Source of the DNA: Dysgonomonas sp. 216
GTDB taxonomy: Bacteria > Bacteroidota > Bacteroidia > Bacteroidales > Dysgonomonadaceae
NCBI RefSeq assembly: GCF_010501065.1
Contig: NZ_QVMM01000013.1
Coordinates: 1 to 64,000 of the forward strand
Length of the DNA stretch: 64,000 nucleotides
Direction of reading: 5' to 3'
Position 1 is the stretch's first letter. The number at the start of each line of letters is the position of its first letter. The translations under genes and the position numbers were made by a program. This document shows, in pieces, positions 8,097-18,061 of this stretch. The notes under the pieces were generated by a model, which was not told the origin of the DNA, ran no database searches, and worked only from the letters and a program-made list of their open reading frames with translations.

Positions 8097-9353
8097 ATGG
8101 CAAAAAAAGAAGTTATCAGTTTGATTGATACGTTCTCTGAATTTAAAGAGTTGAAGAATATCGACCGAATGACGATGATTAACGTTATCGAAGATTCGTT
8201 TCGTAATGTTATTTCTAAAATGTTTGGTACAGACGAGAATTATGACGTTATCATCAATCCCGATAAAGGAGACTTGGAAATTTGGCGTAACAGGACTATC
8301 GTAGAAGATGGAGATCTGGAAGATCCTAATACCGAAATATCATTGTCTGATGCTCTTAAAATAGATAAGGACTTTGAAGTAGGTGAAGAGGTAACAGACG
8401 AAGTGTTTTTTGAGAACTTCGGTCGTCGTGCTATTTTAAATTTACGCCAGACTTTAGCTTCGAAAATACTTGAGCTTCAAAAAGACAGCCTTTACAATAA
8501 GTATAAAGAAAAAGTAGGAGAAATTGTTTCGGGCGAAGTTTATCAGGTTTGGAAAAAAGAGATACTGCTTCTTGATGATGAAAAAGAAGAGCTTTTATTA
8601 CCTAAAACAGAGCAGATACCGAGCGACTTTTTCCGCAAAGGAGAACATGTGCGTGCGGTTGTTGCCCGTGTAGAGAATAAAAATAATAACCCCAAAATTA
8701 TTTTGTCAAGAACTTCTCCGGTTTTCTTGGAGAGGCTTTTTGAACTGGAAGTTCCCGAAATAAATGATGGGCTAATCACTATAAAAAGCATTGCACGTAT
8801 ACCCGGCGAAAGAGCAAAAGTGGCTGTGGAATCGTATGATGATCGTATCGATCCGGTTGGAGCTTGTGTTGGGATGAAAGGTTCTCGTATTCATGGCATT
8901 GTACGTGAGTTGAGAAACGAGAATATAGATATAATCAACTATACTTCAAATATGAGCCTTTACATTCAGCGGGCATTAAGTCCGGCTAAAGTGTCAAGGA
9001 TTAAACTTAACGATGACGAAAAACGTGCCGAAGTGTTTTTGCGTCCGGAAGAAGTTTCATTAGCTATCGGTAAGGGTGGTCTTAATATTAAGTTGGCAAG
9101 TATGCTGACAGGTTATGTGATAGACGTTTATCGTGATATTGACGATTTCGATGAGGAAGATATCTATTTGGATGAGTTCCGTGACGAGATAGACGAGTGG
9201 GTTATCGAACAGTTGAAGAAAATAGGTTGTGTGACAGCTAAAAACGTATTGGCAGCTAACCGAGAAACATTAATACAGGATGCCGACCTTGAAGAAAATA
9301 CGGTAGATGAAGTTTTGGCTATATTAAGAGCCGAATTTGAGGACGAGGGATAA
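8097..9353 (+). CDS. nusA: Transcription termination/antitermination factor NusA
   Basis: The 418-residue protein has the N-terminal RNA-polymerase-binding domain, an S1 domain (about 130-200) and two KH domains. GACVGMKGSRIHGIV marks KH1 and SLAIGKGGLNIKLA marks KH2. A C-terminal helix-hairpin-helix-like segment with acidic residues follows. It binds RNA polymerase and nascent RNA, and modulates pausing and termination. In other bacteria it can feed back on its own operon, which is relevant to the leader hairpin at 7580-7607. Confidence 0.95.
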   Translation: MAKKEVISLIDTFSEFKELKNIDRMTMINVIEDSFRNVISKMFGTDENYDVIINPDKGDLEIWRNRTIVEDGDLEDPNTEISLSDALKIDKDFEVGEEVTDEVFFENFGRRAILNLRQTLASKILELQKDSLYNKYKEKVGEIVSGEVYQVWKKEILLLDDEKEELLLPKTEQIPSDFFRKGEHVRAVVARVENKNNNPKIILSRTSPVFLERLFELEVPEINDGLITIKSIARIPGERAKVAVESYDDRIDPVGACVGMKGSRIHGIVRELRNENIDIINYTSNMSLYIQRALSPAKVSRIKLNDDEKRAEVFLRPEEVSLAIGKGGLNIKLASMLTGYVIDVYRDIDDFDEEDIYLDEFRDEIDEWVIEQLKKIGCVTAKNVLAANRETLIQDADLEENTVDEVLAILRAEFEDEG

Positions 9354-9361
9354 GTTTTATA

Positions 9362-9393
9362 TTTGGTCGTTAAGCTATTTCTTAATACTTTTG
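9362..9393 (+). promoter_or_regulatory. Internal promoter before infB
   Basis: TTTG at 9362-9365 and TACTTTTG at 9386-9393, spaced 20 bases apart, lie in the 130-base nusA-infB gap. This would allow infB expression separately from rimP-nusA. Confidence 0.5.
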
Positions 9394-9483
9394 TGTGCTA
9401 AAGGCTGAAAATGGAAAGCTTAATGCTACAAATCTGGAATTTTTTCTCTTTGTTGTCCATTTTTTATGATTTAAAAAAAATAT

Positions 9484-12357
9484 ATGTCGATAAGATTAAT
9501 AAAGGTATCAAAAGATTTGAATGTAGGAATCAGCAGTTTGGTTGAGTTCTTGCAAAAGAAGGGGTTTGAGGTTGAGGCAAATCCTAATACAAAAATTGAC
9601 GACGAGCCATATGAGTTACTGTTGAAGGAATTCGGATCAGATAAGAATGTGAAACTTGCATCTAATCGCCACAAAGAACTTCAAAAAGAAAAGAAGAAGG
9701 AAAAGGATGAGATTATCTCTATCGAAGGATATGAGGAAGAATCTCTTTCTGCTCAGAATGTTGTGGAAGAAATAAAAACCGAAGTGCCTGAAGAAGCAAA
9801 ACCTCATTTGAATATTATCGACAAAATAGACCTTGATAGCTTATCGAGACCTAAAACTGTGGTGCAAAACAAACCCGAAGAGGTTGTTGAAGAACCAAAA
9901 GAGGAACCCAAAGCAGAGGAAATTATAGAAGTGAACAAAGAAGAGCCTATAGTTGAGGTGGTTGAACCTGTTGTAGAGAAAGAGATTCCTGTTTCTAATG
10001 AAGAGGACGCAAAACAGCCGGAGCCGGAAAATAGAGAAGAGGAATCAGAAGAAGCGGACGAAAAAAATGATAATGAAGTCTTCCGCTTAAATAATCCTTC
10101 TATTCAGACAAATATTGTAGTAAAAGGAACTATTGATTTAAGTTCGATAAATGATAAAACCCGTCCGGCGAAGAAAACTAAAGCTGAAAAGCGGAAAGAA
10201 CGTCAGGATAAGGAAATTGCAGACCAAAATCAGAAGAAGCAAAAGGATAATGTTGTTAAAACTCTGAAGAAAGATGAGGATAGAAAAGGACAACAACCCT
10301 CGAAAGAGAATGATTCGGATGATGTTGCTAAGAAAAAGCGCAATAGAATAAAGAAGGGTAAAATTGATATTGAACGTGGTGCCCCTCAAGGACAGAATGC
10401 CGGAGCAAAAGATCGTACTAAGCATAGCCTTAGAAAGTCGCCTTTGAAGACGGAAGTGAACGATGAAGATGTTCAAAAACAGATAAAAGAAACATTAGCC
10501 CGCCTTACAAGCAAAGGTAAGAATAAGGGTTCGAAATACAGAAAAGAGAAACGCGAGGCAGTTCAGCAAAAACAGCAGGAAGAGCTGGAAATGCAAATGC
10601 AAGACAGCAAAGTCTTGAAAATAACAGAATTTGTTACAGCTAATGATTTAGCTGTGATGATGAATGTGCCTGTCGTAAATATTATCTCTACTTGTATGAG
10701 TATTGGTATTATGGTTTCTATAAATCAGCGTCTTGATGCCGAAACGATAAATATTGTGGCAGAAGAATTCGGCTTTAAAACCGAATATGTGAGTGCTGAG
10801 GTTGTTGAAGCCATAGCCGAGGAGGAAGATTCGGAAGAGGATATGGAGCCTCGTGCACCTATCGTAACTGTGATGGGACACGTTGACCATGGTAAAACCT
10901 CGTTACTTGATAATATTCGTCAAACAAATGTTATTGCTGGCGAGGCAGGGGGTATAACCCAGCATATTGGAGCATATAATGTGAAGCTGAAATCGGGTCG
11001 CCGTATAACATTCCTTGATACTCCGGGACACGAAGCATTTACAGCTATGCGTGCTCGTGGAGCGCAGGTTACCGATATTGCGATTATTATAGTTGCTGCC
11101 GACGATAATGTGATGCCTCAAACCAGAGAGGCTATAAACCACGCATCGGCTGCCGGTGTTCCAATTGTTTTTGCTATCAATAAAATAGATAAGCAGGGTG
11201 CAAATCCTGATAAGATAAAAGAAACTCTGGCTTCGATGAATTATCTTGTTGAAGAATGGGGTGGTAAATATCAATCTCAGGATATTTCGGCTAAGCAAGG
11301 TTTAGGTGTTGACGAACTATTAGAGAAAGTATTGCTTGAAGCTGAGATATTGGAATTGAAAGCTAACCCGAATAAAAATGCAGTAGGTTCGGTTATCGAA
11401 TCGTCGTTAGATAAAGGACGAGGATATATGTCGACAATACTTGTTCAGAACGGAACACTAAAACAAGGAGATATTGTATTGGCCGGAACTTATTTTGGTA
11501 GGGTGAAAGCGATGTTCAACGAGCGTAATCAACGCATCGAATCGGCTGCACCTTCTGAACCAGCTCTTATATTAGGATTAAACGGAGCACCACAAGCCGG
11601 TGATAAGTTTAATGTAATGGAGTCGGAACAGGAAGCCAGAGAGATTGCCAATAAGCGTGAGCAGTTACAAAGGGAGCAGGGCTTGCGTACTCAGAAGATA
11701 CTTACTTTGGACGATATAGGTCGCCGTATTGCAATCGGAAACTTCCAGCAATTAAATGTTATTGTGAAAGGAGACGTGGATGGTTCTATAGAGGCTTTGT
11801 CCGATTCTTTGATTCGTTTGTCGACCGAAGAAATACAGGTAAATGTGATACATAAAGCTGTAGGACAGATATCAGAATCTGATATATCGTTAGCTGCAGC
11901 ATCGGATGCTATTATTATTGGTTTCCAGGTTCGTCCTTCTTTAGCTGCTCGCAGGGCTGCCGAAAAGGATGGAGTGGAGATAAGGCTTTATTCGATTATA
12001 TACGATGCCATTGAAGAGGTTAAATCGGCAATGGAAGGTATGTTGTCGCCTGATATTAAAGAAGAAATTACGGCAAATGTTGAAGTGCGCGAGGTGTTCA
12101 AAATTACGAAAGTGGGTACAGTTGCCGGATGTATGGTTAAGGACGGAAAGATTAAACGTTCGAATAAAATACGTCTTATCCGCGATGGTATTGTAATATA
12201 CTCGGGTGAACTAGGATCGCTTAAACGCTTTAAGGATGATGTGAAAGAAGTGGCATCGGGCTACGAGTGTGGTCTTAATATTCATAACTATAACGATATT
12301 AAGGTTGGCGATATAATTGAGGCATTTGAGGAAATAGAAGTGAAAAAAACATTGTAA
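9484..12357 (+). CDS. infB: Translation initiation factor IF-2
   Basis: IF-2 recruits fMet-tRNA to the 30S subunit and promotes subunit joining. The 957-residue protein has an N-terminal IF2N-like helix ([15 protein letters not shown]), then a long Glu/Lys/Val-rich low-complexity linker (about 60-380). A second IF2N-type segment follows. The GTPase domain has G1 GHVDHGKT at about 465-472, DTPGHEAF and NKID. The C-terminal domains C1 and C2 complete it. The long charged linker is normal for Bacteroidetes. It ends 15 bases before the next promoter's -7 element. Confidence 0.97.
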   Translation: MSIRLIKVSKDLNVGISSLVEFLQKKGFEVEANPNTKIDDEPYELLLKEFGSDKNVKLASNRHKELQKEKKKEKDEIISIEGYEEESLSAQNVVEEIKTEVPEEAKPHLNIIDKIDLDSLSRPKTVVQNKPEEVVEEPKEEPKAEEIIEVNKEEPIVEVVEPVVEKEIPVSNEEDAKQPEPENREEESEEADEKNDNEVFRLNNPSIQTNIVVKGTIDLSSINDKTRPAKKTKAEKRKERQDKEIADQNQKKQKDNVVKTLKKDEDRKGQQPSKENDSDDVAKKKRNRIKKGKIDIERGAPQGQNAGAKDRTKHSLRKSPLKTEVNDEDVQKQIKETLARLTSKGKNKGSKYRKEKREAVQQKQQEELEMQMQDSKVLKITEFVTANDLAVMMNVPVVNIISTCMSIGIMVSINQRLDAETINIVAEEFGFKTEYVSAEVVEAIAEEEDSEEDMEPRAPIVTVMGHVDHGKTSLLDNIRQTNVIAGEAGGITQHIGAYNVKLKSGRRITFLDTPGHEAFTAMRARGAQVTDIAIIIVAADDNVMPQTREAINHASAAGVPIVFAINKIDKQGANPDKIKETLASMNYLVEEWGGKYQSQDISAKQGLGVDELLEKVLLEAEILELKANPNKNAVGSVIESSLDKGRGYMSTILVQNGTLKQGDIVLAGTYFGRVKAMFNERNQRIESAAPSEPALILGLNGAPQAGDKFNVMESEQEAREIANKREQLQREQGLRTQKILTLDDIGRRIAIGNFQQLNVIVKGDVDGSIEALSDSLIRLSTEEIQVNVIHKAVGQISESDISLAAASDAIIIGFQVRPSLAARRAAEKDGVEIRLYSIIYDAIEEVKSAMEGMLSPDIKEEITANVEVREVFKITKVGTVAGCMVKDGKIKRSNKIRLIRDGIVIYSGELGSLKRFKDDVKEVASGYECGLNIHNYNDIKVGDIIEAFEEIEVKKTL

Positions 12358-12380
12358 TTAAAAAAAGATTATTATCTTTG
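12352..12380 (+). promoter_or_regulatory. Promoter of the ompH/Skp-murI region
   Basis: TTG at 12352-12354 and TATCTTTG at 12373-12380 are 18 bases apart. Transcription would start near 12387 and leave a leader of about 165 bases before the next ATG. Confidence 0.6.
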
Positions 12381-12402
12381 TAAGCATAACCTAAATAAAT
12401 AA

Positions 12403-12499
12403 CCAATTGATAGTTGTAACCAAGCAATCTTGACCTTGAAATGATCGGTGGTAATAGACTGCCACCGACACACACAATAAAAATGCAACTATTAATTGG
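12403..12499 (+). ncRNA. Structured leader RNA upstream of ompH/Skp gene
   Basis: CCAATTGATAGTTG (12403-12416) pairs with CAACTATTAATTGG (12486-12499), a 14-bp stem with one mismatch. Inside it TCGGTGG (12445-12451) pairs with CCACCGA (12462-12468). The folded block occupies most of the leader between the promoter and the gene. It may be a cis-regulatory element or an independent small RNA. It matches no RNA family that I recognise. Confidence 0.5.
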
Positions 12500-12552
12500 C
12501 TAAAAGGTTTCCTTACCAGTCTGCAAAGCAATAATCACAAACCCTTATTATT

Positions 12553-13077
12553 ATGGTAAAAAAGATTGTACTAAGTGCTTTTTTTTGTTTGTGTTTGGTG
12601 TTGCCATATAGTGTATCTTCACAAACTATAGTAGAGATAAAAGTTGCTTATATAAATTCCGTTGAGTTATTAGAGTCTGTTCCGGGAAAGCCCGAAGCAA
12701 CGAAAGCTATAAACGAACTGAATAATAAGTATAAAGCCGAATTGGAGGTTATGGAAAAGGACTATAATAAAAAATATTCCGATTTTATATCTTACCAGAA
12801 TACAATGGCCGAGAGCATTAAATTGCGCCGTATGCAAGAGCTTTATGAGCTCGAAAAGTCTATTGCCGATTTTATGCGTATAGCTCAGGAAGATATCGAA
12901 AGTCAGGAACAATATCTGATAGAGCCTCTTAAAGGAAAACTAGCTAAGGCAATAGAAGAAGTAGGGCTCGAAAATAACTTTACCTGCATATACGATAAGG
13001 CAAGTTCGTCTGTTGCGTTTATTACCCCTCGGGCAATAGATGCAAATGCGTTGGTAACGGCCAAGTTGAAAAATTAA
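12553..13077 (+). CDS. OmpH/Skp-family periplasmic chaperone
   Basis: A signal peptide (about residues 1-24, ending SVSSQ) is followed by KVAYINSVELLESVPGKPEAT. This is the beta-strand opening of Skp-like proteins, whose ancestral form reads KIAYVNxxEll. A long charged coiled coil (about 50-125) forms the tentacle region. At 174 residues it is the usual size. Skp trimers hold unfolded outer-membrane proteins in the periplasm. Its leader is unusually long and structured. murI follows after 69 bases, with a weak hairpin (AGCCG/CGGCT, 13101-13120) between them. Confidence 0.88.
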   Translation: MVKKIVLSAFFCLCLVLPYSVSSQTIVEIKVAYINSVELLESVPGKPEATKAINELNNKYKAELEVMEKDYNKKYSDFISYQNTMAESIKLRRMQELYELEKSIADFMRIAQEDIESQEQYLIEPLKGKLAKAIEEVGLENNFTCIYDKASSSVAFITPRAIDANALVTAKLKN

Positions 13078-13146
13078 GAATTACAAACAGAATAAGAAAG
13101 AGCCGGTAGATATATCGGCTTATTTATTATATATACATCAAGCGAA

Positions 13147-13989
13147 ATGACTTTAACGAATAAATTGGCGCCCGGCTCTATTGGTGTTTTTGATTCAGGT
13201 TATGGAGGATTGACTATCTTATCGGAGATACAATCGTTAATGCCCGAATACGACTACATTTATTTAGGAGATAATTTGCGTGCACCGTATGGCTCGCGGT
13301 CGTTCGAAACAGTGTATGAGTTTACAAAGCAAGCTGTTGAGGCATTGTTTGGTATGGGGTGTAACCTTGTTGTTTTGGCTTGTAATACGGCATCAGCTAA
13401 AGCGTTACGAACTATACAACAAAACGATTTGCCGATGCTGAACCCCGATAAGAGGGTGTTGGGAGTTATTCGCCCCACAGTTGAGGTTGTAGGCAATATC
13501 AGTAAAAACGGGCATATAGGTATATTGGGTACTATTGGTACTATACAGTCGAAATCGTACGATATTGAGATAGCTAAGTTTTACCCCGATTTTAAAGTTT
13601 CGGGACAAGCATGCCCTATGTGGGCTCCTCTTGTCGAAAATAATGAATATGAGAACGAAGGAGCCGATTACTTTGTAAGAAAAAATATTGGTCAGCTTCT
13701 GACGAAAGATGCCGACATTGATACCATTATTCTTGGTTGCACACACTATCCTATTTTGTTAAACAGCATAAAAAAACAATTGCCGGAGAATATAAATGTT
13801 ATATCGCAAGGGTATTATGTTGCAAACAGTTTGAAAGATTATTTGCATCGCCATACCGATATGGATTCGGTATGCAAAAAAAATGGAATAACCCGTTATT
13901 ATTCAACCGAATCTCCCGAAAAGTTTGAAGAAGCAGCATCTATATTTATGGGAAAAAAAGTATCGGCCGAAAGATTGATTATTCAATAA
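13147..13989 (+). CDS. murI: Glutamate racemase
   Basis: The 280-residue enzyme makes D-glutamate for peptidoglycan. The substrate motif GVFDSGYGGLTIL (Asp16-Ser17) and the two catalytic cysteines are present: Cys79 in LACNTASA and Cys198 in LGCTHYP with His200. Length is normal. It ends 35 bases from the convergent epimerase gene. Confidence 0.95.
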   Translation: MTLTNKLAPGSIGVFDSGYGGLTILSEIQSLMPEYDYIYLGDNLRAPYGSRSFETVYEFTKQAVEALFGMGCNLVVLACNTASAKALRTIQQNDLPMLNPDKRVLGVIRPTVEVVGNISKNGHIGILGTIGTIQSKSYDIEIAKFYPDFKVSGQACPMWAPLVENNEYENEGADYFVRKNIGQLLTKDADIDTIILGCTHYPILLNSIKKQLPENINVISQGYYVANSLKDYLHRHTDMDSVCKKNGITRYYSTESPEKFEEAASIFMGKKVSAERLIIQ

Positions 13990-14024
13990 TCGCACCATTT
14001 GATAGATAAACAGAGGATATAATT

Positions 14025-15032
14025 TTACATCCAACCGTTTTGTTTGTACCATGCGTACGACTCTTCGAGTCCTTGAAGAAGATTGTATTTTGCCGAAAAA
14101 CCAAGATCATCCACAAGAGGTTGTATGTCGCACTCCCAATTGCGTTGTTTCATTATTTTATATTTATCACGGTTCAGGGTCGAAGGTTTCTTTGTTACTT
14201 TAGACATACTTTCGGCAATTACCGAAATACCTTTCAGTAACCATAAGGGAACTTTTATGTTTAAAACATGTTTGCGACCAACTACTTTTTTTACTAAGGA
14301 TGTATATTCTTTATCGGTGTAAACATCTCCATCGGCTATAAAATAACCTCTATTTGTTAATGGCGATCCGAGGGCGAGAAAGGCTGTGTCAACAAGGTCT
14401 TTAACATATATAAAAGTCAAATGTTGAGGCTTGAAACCGGCTCCTACGTCCAGCCCTGACTTTACGGTTTTCATCATCAGGAAATAATCCTTTTCGCGCG
14501 GACCGTAAACTCCCGTTGGTCGCAGAATCATATATGGGAACCCATGTGTTGATTGCAAAAACCGCTCGGCTTTAAGTTTGCTTATGCCATATGCAGTATT
14601 AGGATTTGGTGTGTCGGTTATCCTAAGCGGAGTGTAATTTTCTTCGTCTCCAATTCCATACGAACTGAGGCTGCTCATAAGAACAAACTTAGAGGGTATG
14701 GCATCGGCTTCTTGCAAAGCTTCAACAAAGTTACGGGTATTTAAATAATTTACTTTATCAAAATCAGAAGCGTTCAGGCATTTAGTTACCCCGGCATTAT
14801 GTATAATATAGTCGAATTTCCCGTTTTCGGCAATAAACTCTTTTAGTTGAGACACAAGAATGTCTTTGTTTGCATAATTAAAATCAACAAATTTAATACG
14901 TTTGTCTTGTAGGTATTCTTTGCTGCTTGTTTTACGGATCCCTGCCCATGTTTCGAACCCTTTCTCTAAAGCTTTCTCTACCAAAAAACTTCCGATAAAA
15001 CCGCTGGCTCCTGTAATTAAGATTTTTATCAT
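14025..15032 (-). CDS. NAD(P)-dependent epimerase/dehydratase, extended SDR
   Basis: The 335-residue protein opens with the Rossmann motif TGASGFIGSF (Gly8, Gly11, Gly14). It has HNAGVTKC, a Ser-rich SSLSSYG segment, and the catalytic YGISK (Tyr148, Lys152). These place it among extended short-chain dehydrogenases acting on nucleotide sugars or similar substrates. The exact substrate is unknown. It stands alone between murI (convergent) and a GNAT gene. Confidence 0.85.
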   Translation of the reverse strand: MIKILITGASGFIGSFLVEKALEKGFETWAGIRKTSSKEYLQDKRIKFVDFNYANKDILVSQLKEFIAENGKFDYIIHNAGVTKCLNASDFDKVNYLNTRNFVEALQEADAIPSKFVLMSSLSSYGIGDEENYTPLRITDTPNPNTAYGISKLKAERFLQSTHGFPYMILRPTGVYGPREKDYFLMMKTVKSGLDVGAGFKPQHLTFIYVKDLVDTAFLALGSPLTNRGYFIADGDVYTDKEYTSLVKKVVGRKHVLNIKVPLWLLKGISVIAESMSKVTKKPSTLNRDKYKIMKQRNWECDIQPLVDDLGFSAKYNLLQGLEESYAWYKQNGWM

Positions 15033-15128
15033 GCTACAAATATAAACCAGATTAAGTAAACGATTATAATTTGTGACAGATTATTTATTTGTAATAATTA
15101 CTTAAGTAGTTGTAACCCGATAACTTTC

Positions 15129-15617
15129 TTAAGATGTTAATAATAATTCATAATCAGAGACATCTAACCAACGTTCGAACTTCATTCCAACTTCCTTGAA
15201 ATAAGATACCTGTTTAAAACCAAGTTTTAGATATAAGGAACTGCTGGTCTTGTTCTCGCTTGTTATGCAGGCTATTAATGCGTGATAGCCATTTTCTCGA
15301 CAATCATCAATCAGTCTTAGCATCAGTTCTTTTCCTATGCCTTTTCCCCGAAACAAGGGAGATAAATATACAGTAACTTCTGCGGTATATTTATATGCAG
15401 CCTTTTCTTTCCATGCGTGGGCGTAACAATATCCAATAACTTCTCCATCTGTTTCATAAACAAAATAAGGAAATTGTGAAGAAATTTCCGATATGCGAGA
15501 ACGCATTGTGTTTTCCGATACCGGTTCAGTCTCGAAAGTAACCACACTGTTCCTTACATATTCGTTATAAATATTTGTGATGAATTTTACATCCTTAGGC
15601 TCTACATGTCTGATCAT
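15129..15617 (-). CDS. GNAT acetyltransferase, phosphinothricin-acetyltransferase-like
   Basis: The 162-residue protein follows the Pat/YncA (MnaT) pattern: IRHVEPKDVKFITNIYNEYV, VTFETEPVSE, the CoA loop RGKGIGKEL, and ITSENKTSSSLYLKLGF. Relatives acetylate phosphinothricin, methionine sulfoximine or related amino-acid analogues. That substrate class is inferred only. It diverges from rnr. Confidence 0.82.
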   Translation of the reverse strand: MIRHVEPKDVKFITNIYNEYVRNSVVTFETEPVSENTMRSRISEISSQFPYFVYETDGEVIGYCYAHAWKEKAAYKYTAEVTVYLSPLFRGKGIGKELMLRLIDDCRENGYHALIACITSENKTSSSLYLKLGFKQVSYFKEVGMKFERWLDVSDYELLLTS

Positions 15618-15738
15618 AATAGAAATTAAATTAAAAAATCTCAGGTTTTATACCGATACTAATCGGTAAAATGATTATATTCAAAATTCAACAAAAATAT
15701 GTTTATTTTCTTATAGATAAACAAGTCAATAAAATTAG

Positions 15739-15777
15739 GGGTATTTTTATTAAAAGTACCCGAAAATGCTATCTTTG
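15739..15777 (+). promoter_or_regulatory. rnr promoter with overlapping inverted repeat
   Basis: The -7 element TATCTTTG is at 15770-15777. Just upstream, GGGTATTTTT (15739-15748) and AAAAGTACCC (15752-15761) form an inverted repeat with one T-G pair and a 3-base spacer. It covers the place where the -33 box would be and no good TTTG is found. The repeat may be an operator for a regulator of rnr. Confidence 0.45.
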
Positions 15778-15802
15778 TGAAATACATTAATTGAAAAAAA
15801 TT

Positions 15803-17953
15803 ATGGCAAAAAATAAAATACCGCAAAAATCGAAAAAGCGGAAAAATAAGTCGGATTTAGTAACTTCTATTCTGAACTTTTTTAATCGGAATACCAGCAA
15901 AGCTTTTAATTATAAACAAATAGCATCGGATATCGGGGCTAAAACCGAAGCCGAACGTCTTGCTGTACGTGCTATACTGGACGATATGAAAGAAGATTCT
16001 TTTGTATTGGAAGTGTCGAGAGGAAAATTCAAATCTAATACACGGGGATTATTTCTTGAAGGTAGGTTTGAACGCCGTAGTTCGGGAAAGAATTTTTTTG
16101 TACCCGATGACAACGAGGAAGATAATATTTTTATTGCGGAGCGTAACTCTGCTCATGCAATGAATGGCGACCGTGTTCGTATACAAATGCTAGCGCAGCG
16201 TAAAGGACGTGAACCCGAAGGCGAAGTTGTGGAAATAATTGAACGCAAACAAACTCGCTTTGTGGGTACATTGAATGTACAAAAGCATTTTGCTTTCCTC
16301 GAGATGGATAGTAAAATTTTGGCAAATGATATTTTTATACCAGCCGATAATCTTAATGGCGGAGTAACGGGCGATAAAGCTTTGGTTGAGATTGAAGAAT
16401 GGCCAAAGAAAGCCAAAAATCCTGTCGGACGCGTTATTGATGTGTTGGGTAAGGCCGGATCGAATAATGCCGAAATGCATGCAATACTTGCCGAGTTTGG
16501 GTTGCCTTATAAATATCCAGAATACGTAGAAGAAGAGGCTGATAAGATACCAGATGTTATATCGGAAGAAGAGATTGCCAAGCGAGAAGATTTTCGCAAG
16601 ATAACCACCTTTACTATCGACCCTCGCGATGCAAAAGATTTTGATGATGCTTTGTCGTTACGTAAATTAGATAACGGCTTGTGGGAAGTGGGTGTTCATA
16701 TTGCCGATGTAACTCATTATGTGCAAAAGGGCGATATTATTGATAAAGAAGGGGAGGAGCGTGCTACTTCGGTTTATCTTGTGGACCGAACAATTCCAAT
16801 GCTTCCCGAACGTTTGAGTAACGTGCTTTGTTCTCTTCGCCCGAATGAAGAGAAACTGTGTTATTCTGCCATTTTTGAAATGGACGATGATGCAAATGTA
16901 AAAGATTATCGTATAAAAAGAACAGTAATAAATTCGGACAGGCGGTTCACTTACGAAGAAGCTCAGGAGATAATAGAAACAGGCGAAGGCGATTTTAAAG
17001 AGGAAGTACTTAAGTTGGATAGTCTGGCAAAAAAACTTCGCGAAAAGCGCTTCGACTATGGAGCTATTGCTTTTGACCGTGTAGAAGTTCGTTTCGATAT
17101 CGATGAAACAGGAAAACCTGTTGGTGTATTCTTTAAAGAACAAAAGGATGCAAACAAGCTTATCGAAGAATTTATGCTTTTAGCCAACCGCACAGTTGCC
17201 GAGTTTATAGGTAAAGTACCTAAGGGAAAGAAAGCCAAAACCTTTGTTTACCGTATACACGATTTGCCAAACCCCGACAAACTTCAGAACTTGTCGGAAT
17301 TTATCCGCCGTTTCGGTTATAAGATAAAAACAAAAGGCAGCAAGGTTGCCGTATCTAAATCTATCAACGAATTGTTAGATGATGTGCACAATCGTCCCGA
17401 GCAGGAGCTGATTTCTACAATTGCTATACGTGCAATGGCTAAAGCTGTTTATTCTACTACAAATATAGGACACTACGGATTGGCTTTCGATTATTATACA
17501 CACTTTACATCGCCCATACGCCGTTATCCGGATATGATGGTGCATCGTCTTTTAACCCAATATATTGATGGTGGACGTAGTGTGAATAAAGAGAAGTACG
17601 AGGAAGAATGTAAACATTGTTCCGATATGGAACAGCTTGCAGCCAATGCCGAGCGTGCATCGATAAAATACAAACAGGTCGAATTTATGTCCGATAAAAT
17701 AGGGCGTGTGTTTGAGGCCGTTATTTCGGGTATAACAGAATGGGGATTGTATGCCGAAATAATAGAGAATAAATGTGAAGGCATGATTCCTATGCGGGTT
17801 TTAGACGATGACTTCTACGAGTTTGATGAAAAGAACTATTGTTTGCGTGGTAGGCGTACGAAGAAAGAATATCGTTTAGGCGATAAGATTAATATAAAAG
17901 TAGCTAAAGCAAACCTCGAACGTAAGCAACTCGATTTTGATCTCGTAGAGTAA
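15803..17953 (+). CDS. rnr: Ribonuclease R
   Basis: The ATG at 15803 is preferred over the in-frame TTG at 15791. The 716-residue protein has a Lys-rich N-terminus, a winged-helix domain, and two cold-shock domains (FVPDDNEEDNIF; FIPADNLNGG). The RNB exonuclease domain has the metal-binding DPRDAKDFDDALS motif near 275-287. A C-terminal S1 domain completes it. RNase R degrades structured RNA 3' to 5' in mRNA decay and rRNA quality control. Confidence 0.95.
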   Translation: MAKNKIPQKSKKRKNKSDLVTSILNFFNRNTSKAFNYKQIASDIGAKTEAERLAVRAILDDMKEDSFVLEVSRGKFKSNTRGLFLEGRFERRSSGKNFFVPDDNEEDNIFIAERNSAHAMNGDRVRIQMLAQRKGREPEGEVVEIIERKQTRFVGTLNVQKHFAFLEMDSKILANDIFIPADNLNGGVTGDKALVEIEEWPKKAKNPVGRVIDVLGKAGSNNAEMHAILAEFGLPYKYPEYVEEEADKIPDVISEEEIAKREDFRKITTFTIDPRDAKDFDDALSLRKLDNGLWEVGVHIADVTHYVQKGDIIDKEGEERATSVYLVDRTIPMLPERLSNVLCSLRPNEEKLCYSAIFEMDDDANVKDYRIKRTVINSDRRFTYEEAQEIIETGEGDFKEEVLKLDSLAKKLREKRFDYGAIAFDRVEVRFDIDETGKPVGVFFKEQKDANKLIEEFMLLANRTVAEFIGKVPKGKKAKTFVYRIHDLPNPDKLQNLSEFIRRFGYKIKTKGSKVAVSKSINELLDDVHNRPEQELISTIAIRAMAKAVYSTTNIGHYGLAFDYYTHFTSPIRRYPDMMVHRLLTQYIDGGRSVNKEKYEEECKHCSDMEQLAANAERASIKYKQVEFMSDKIGRVFEAVISGITEWGLYAEIIENKCEGMIPMRVLDDDFYEFDEKNYCLRGRRTKKEYRLGDKINIKVAKANLERKQLDFDLVE

Positions 17954-17992
17954 AAAATGCCTGTTTACTTTGGTTTTAATCGGCTGGGTTTA

Positions 17993-18023
17993 TTTGAATT
18001 TTAGTGTCAAATAAGTACCTTTG
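17993..18023 (+). promoter_or_regulatory. Promoter of gpmA
   Basis: TTTG at 17993-17996 and TACCTTTG at 18016-18023 with 19 bases between them are a full match to the Bacteroidetes promoter consensus. Confidence 0.8.
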
Positions 18024-18061
18024 TGCCAAATTGTAATATCTCAATAAATATAGATTCACAA

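Noticed and set aside
10138..10476. Minus-strand frame of 112 residues inside infB
   Set aside because: It is the antisense of the Lys/Glu-rich linker of IF-2. The Phe/Ile/Leu-rich translation comes from that codon bias.
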